The notes under the pieces: generated by a model
The model's database searches: none
The model's input: the letters and a program-made list of their open reading frames with translations, nothing else
Told to the model about the DNA's origin: nothing
Assembly: GCA_024276495.1 (NCBI GenBank)
Contig: JAJRXC010000023.1
Location: 129,484-193,483, forward strand
Reading direction: 5' to 3'
Length of the DNA stretch: 64,000 bases
From: Actinomycetes bacterium
Lineage (GTDB): Bacteria; Actinomycetota; Acidimicrobiia; Acidimicrobiales; Aldehydirespiratoraceae
Position numbers and translations under genes: made by a program
Part shown: piece by piece, positions 61,293 through 64,000 of the stretch
Layout: each line of letters opens with the position of its first letter
How positions within the stretch are numbered: the stretch's first letter is position 1

Positions 61293-64000
61293 CGGCGGAC
61301 CCCGATGCGACGACGAAGGACGGTGCTGAACGCGACGGCGAACCCGGCGAGTTGGATCACCATCGCGCCCTGGCGCCACAGGGGTGTGTCGTAGCTCAGC
61401 ACCGCCTGGCCGGCCCGGTCCGGGAGGAACGCGGTCGCCCATTCGAGGCTCCGCCGCCGCCCGGTGCGCTCCCCGTCGACCACGAGACGCCAACGGGTGT
61501 CATGGGTCTGGGCCAGGTACATCTCCGTGCCCTCCGGGAGCAGTCCGGTGAGTCGGTCGCCGCGACCGGCGAGAACACCGACCGTGCCGGTCAGGGGGTT
61601 CCGGGCGAGATCGGCGATCGTGGCGCGACCGTCGTCGAATCCCTCGGTCGCCGCGGCCCGCACGCTGGTCCACTCGGTGTTGACGTAGATGTCCATCGCG
61701 GTGTTGACCCCGACCAGCCGTCGGAGATCGAGTTGCCGTCCGAGCGCATCGGAGATGCTCGGCGGCACGGCCCGACCCTCGGCGCTGAACGGCGCCGGCG
61801 CCAGCCGGTCGAGTACGACCACATAACGGATCGCGAGACCGCCGAGCGTGCGGCCGAGCCGCATCGTCTCGCCGTCGAGCGCGCTCGCCATGGTGTCGGT
61901 CACCAACGCGGCAGCGCCCTCGTCGGCCGCCACTCCCCGGTCGGTCAGAATCGGCAGGCCGTCGAAGGTCAGACTCCACGCCAGCGAGTCGTTGAGCACC
62001 CGGCCCCCGCCGGGCACATCGGCGGGAGCACCGATCCACAGCACCCGGAAGCTCCCGTCGACGTCGGGGTCGGCGAACGGCACGACCCGGGTGAAGTCGC
62101 CGCGGGGCATGCCCCAGCGACCGCTCTCCATCAGGGAGAGGGTCGGGAGGGCGGCGAGGAACGAGGCCACCAGCGCCAGTGGGAGCAGCGCCTGACGCCA
62201 ACCGAAGCCCGCCCGCCGCATGTCGTGTTCGGCAACCGACACCGCGGCGCCGGCGATGAGGGCGACGGCCGCCCCGGCCGGGGCGAGGATCAGCGCCGGG
62301 TCCGGGAGGCCGAACGGAAACACGCCCCACGCCATGCCCCACGCCACCCCCCACGAGACGAGGGCCACCATCCAACCACGGGCCGCCAGGCCGAAACGCC
62401 ACGACCGTCCGACGAGCAACGGCAAGGCGAGCGGGACGACGAGGAGCAGCGACAACGCGCCCAGCGACCGAGGCCCGACCGCGAACCCGACGATGTCGAC
62501 GAGACGGAGATCGGACGCCGCCCCGCTGCGCCCGTCGGCAAACGGCGCCCAGGTGAACCCGACGGCGACCTGATCGAGAAGTTGTGGCAGCACCAGGGGT
62601 GCGACGACGCCGGCGCCGATGACCAACACGGCGAGCAGGCGCAGGGTGCCGTCGGGTCGACCGGTGAGAAGGGCGGCGACGAGCAGGCCCACGACCATCG
62701 GCACGAGGAGCACGATGACTGCCGGTTCGAAGACCGCGGCCGTTCCGAGCGACAGTCCGAGCCCCGCTCCCGCCGACCAGATTCCCCGCCACGGTCCGGT
62801 CGTCGAACGAAACGGCGACGCGGCCTGACCGTGCAGCAAGGCGGCCAGCAGCCACGGTGCGACCGCGTAGGCGTAGAGCCCGGCGATCGAGGCCGAGGCC
62901 ACCGCTGCCCACGGCAGCGGCACGATCGTGTAGGCGAGCAGGGCGCCGATCTGCGCGCGCCGCGACCCCGTCACCGAGAGCATGCGCCATGCCCCGACCA
63001 GTCCCGCCACGATCGGCGCGGTCACCCACAGGAGCCGAACGAAGCCGAGGGAGCCCCCGAGCAGCCACGCGAGGCTTCCGAGCACGACGGGCGCCGACAT
63101 TCCGACCCCGGGACTCCCGAGATCCCGGTGGCGCCATCCGCTCCACCACTCGCCGACGAGGGCCCCCGAAGAATCGCCGAAACCGAGGAAATCGCCGACT
63201 GCCGGGATTCCGTCGGTGATCAGGGCCCGGCTCCCGAACAACACGAACAGCCCGACGACCGCCACGACCACGGCGGAGATCCTGGCGGTGCCGGTGCGGG
63301 CGAACGAGCTGCGCTCCCGGGTGTCGCGCCGTCCGATCTGGCCCCGTACGAAGGCGTTGATCCGCACACTCCCCGTCTCCTGCATGGCGCGGACGTCGGC
63401 GTGACGGGCCCGAACGAGTGGTCGGAGCTGCCGGCGGCGGGCTCGGATCTCCGGGAGGCGACGGAGGTTCCACGTCCACGCGGCGACGATGTCTCGCACA
63501 TGGGTCATCCGTCCGGTGACCAGCGCGACGGACGCCTCTCCCGCCGCCAGCACGAGCATCAGCGGAATGGTCACCAGCAGCGACAACCTGCTCCCGGTGA
63601 CGGCGACAGTACGGAGCTGGTGCCGGGCCCGACTGCGACGGATGTCGTCGACCCCGGTCCGCTCGACCAGCCGCTCCTTGTGCCGCACCCGGGCATCCGG
63701 GACGACCATCACCCGGGCGCCGACCAGGTGGGCCCGCCAACAGAAGTCGATCTCCTCGCCCCGTCGCGTGATGCCGGGATCGAAACCGCCGAGGGCACGG
63801 AACAGGCTCGTGCGGACCAGCAGACATGCCGACGGCAACGCGAACACGTCGCGCACCGCGTCGAACTGCTCCTGATCGAGCTCGCCGACGTCGACCACGT
63901 CGGCGGCCACGCCGAATCGGTCGACGGTGTAGGCGACGTGTTGCAACTGCTCGGGGCGGTCCCAGTCGACCAGCTTCGGACCCGTGACACCGGCGTTCGA
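61289..64000 (-). CDS. GT2-domain membrane glycosyltransferase, partial (5' end outside window)
   Basis: More than 900 aa lie in the window and the start is beyond base 64000. The first part is the C-terminal half of a GT2 domain: FALPSACLLVRTSLFRALGGFDPGITRRGEEIDFCWRAHLVGARVMVVPDARVRHKE has the ED-type catalytic region and the RxxRW-like end. About 12 membrane helices follow, then an outer domain of about 250 residues (VVPFADPDVDGSFRVLWIGAPADVP...) and a last C-terminal helix. It matches the large actinobacterial glycan transferases next to whiB, DUF5719 and the mannose genes. Substrate probably a wall or capsule polymer. Confidence 0.85.
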   Translation of the reverse strand, partial: SNAGVTGPKLVDWDRPEQLQHVAYTVDRFGVAADVVDVGELDQEQFDAVRDVFALPSACLLVRTSLFRALGGFDPGITRRGEEIDFCWRAHLVGARVMVVPDARVRHKERLVERTGVDDIRRSRARHQLRTVAVTGSRLSLLVTIPLMLVLAAGEASVALVTGRMTHVRDIVAAWTWNLRRLPEIRARRRQLRPLVRARHADVRAMQETGSVRINAFVRGQIGRRDTRERSSFARTGTARISAVVVAVVGLFVLFGSRALITDGIPAVGDFLGFGDSSGALVGEWWSGWRHRDLGSPGVGMSAPVVLGSLAWLLGGSLGFVRLLWVTAPIVAGLVGAWRMLSVTGSRRAQIGALLAYTIVPLPWAAVASASIAGLYAYAVAPWLLAALLHGQAASPFRSTTGPWRGIWSAGAGLGLSLGTAAVFEPAVIVLLVPMVVGLLVAALLTGRPDGTLRLLAVLVIGAGVVAPLVLPQLLDQVAVGFTWAPFADGRSGAASDLRLVDIVGFAVGPRSLGALSLLLVVPLALPLLVGRSWRFGLAARGWMVALVSWGVAWGMAWGVFPFGLPDPALILAPAGAAVALIAGAAVSVAEHDMRRAGFGWRQALLPLALVASFLAALPTLSLMESGRWGMPRGDFTRVVPFADPDVDGSFRVLWIGAPADVPGGGRVLNDSLAWSLTFDGLPILTDRGVAADEGAAALVTDTMASALDGETMRLGRTLGGLAIRYVVVLDRLAPAPFSAEGRAVPPSISDALGRQLDLRRLVGVNTAMDIYVNTEWTSVRAAATEGFDDGRATIADLARNPLTGTVGVLAGRGDRLTGLLPEGTEMYLAQTHDTRWRLVVDGERTGRRRSLEWATAFLPDRAGQAVLSYDTPLWRQGAMVIQLAGFAVAFSTVLRRRIGVRR

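Overview
The window is high-GC, gene-dense DNA of an actinobacterium. Several gene sets are typical of that phylum: a mycothiol-type DinB/TIGR03083 protein, two F420/luciferase-type oxidoreductases, a Mec/CysM cysteine pathway, a DUF3499 gene, the comF-hpf-secA-prfB-ftsE-ftsX string, and the ahcY-manA-SIS-Trm112-phosphomannomutase string next to cell-surface glycosyltransferases. The class Acidimicrobiia (Ilumatobacter-like) would fit, but that is inference. No rRNA, tRNA or CRISPR array is visible. One tmRNA is present.

Layout. 1-1000: the N-terminus of a tyrosine recombinase runs off the left edge beside a decayed aminoglycoside-phosphotransferase remnant. 1007-7353: an ECF sigma factor overlapping a double-META membrane protein, a rhodanese-CBS gene interrupted by an in-frame TGA, a lipoprotein, a PhyH-type dioxygenase, a TetR regulator, a TIGR03083 protein and a BldC/excisionase-like HTH protein. 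7433-14260: a Tad/Flp pilus locus (CpaB, TadZ, TadA, TadB, TadC, Flp pilin, three TadE/G-type proteins) with two near-identical promoters. 14270-18126: a CysM-type cysteine synthase broken by an in-frame TAG, an acyl-CoA synthetase, a Mec-like JAMM peptidase and SmpB. 18133-34117: a P450, tmRNA, acetyltransferase, phosphodiesterase, GT39-like protein, Tat amidohydrolase, two acyl-CoA dehydrogenases, a spondin-type lipoprotein, a class III cyclase and related genes. 34145-41557: the conserved ftsX-ftsE-prfB-secA-response regulator-hpf-comF string. 41610-46045: a tightly overlapping SDR/enoyl-CoA hydratase/F420 oxidoreductase operon. 46139-64000: ahcY, mannose-phosphate metabolism, large membrane glycan genes, a CAAX protease, DUF3499, ftsH (in-frame TAG in its first membrane helix), a thioredoxin-like protein, DUF5719 and a partial GT2 fusion protein.

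Three points stand out. First, most unlinked genes share one promoter geometry: a TAnnnT -10 box placed so that transcription should begin on the start codon, giving leaderless mRNAs. I count 15 cases on both strands. Second, two Tad promoters also share a palindrome (GCAAGGT-T-ACCTTGC) between a TTGCAA -35 and the -10, suggesting coordinated control of pilus assembly. Third, three otherwise intact genes (rhodanese-CBS, cysM, ftsH) carry single in-frame stops, and a fourth (the phosphotransferase remnant) carries a frame-breaking 17-bp tandem duplication. The TGA sits at what I recall as a conserved Cys position and has a short hairpin behind it, so selenocysteine cannot be excluded. The two TAGs look like TGG-to-TAG changes or read errors.
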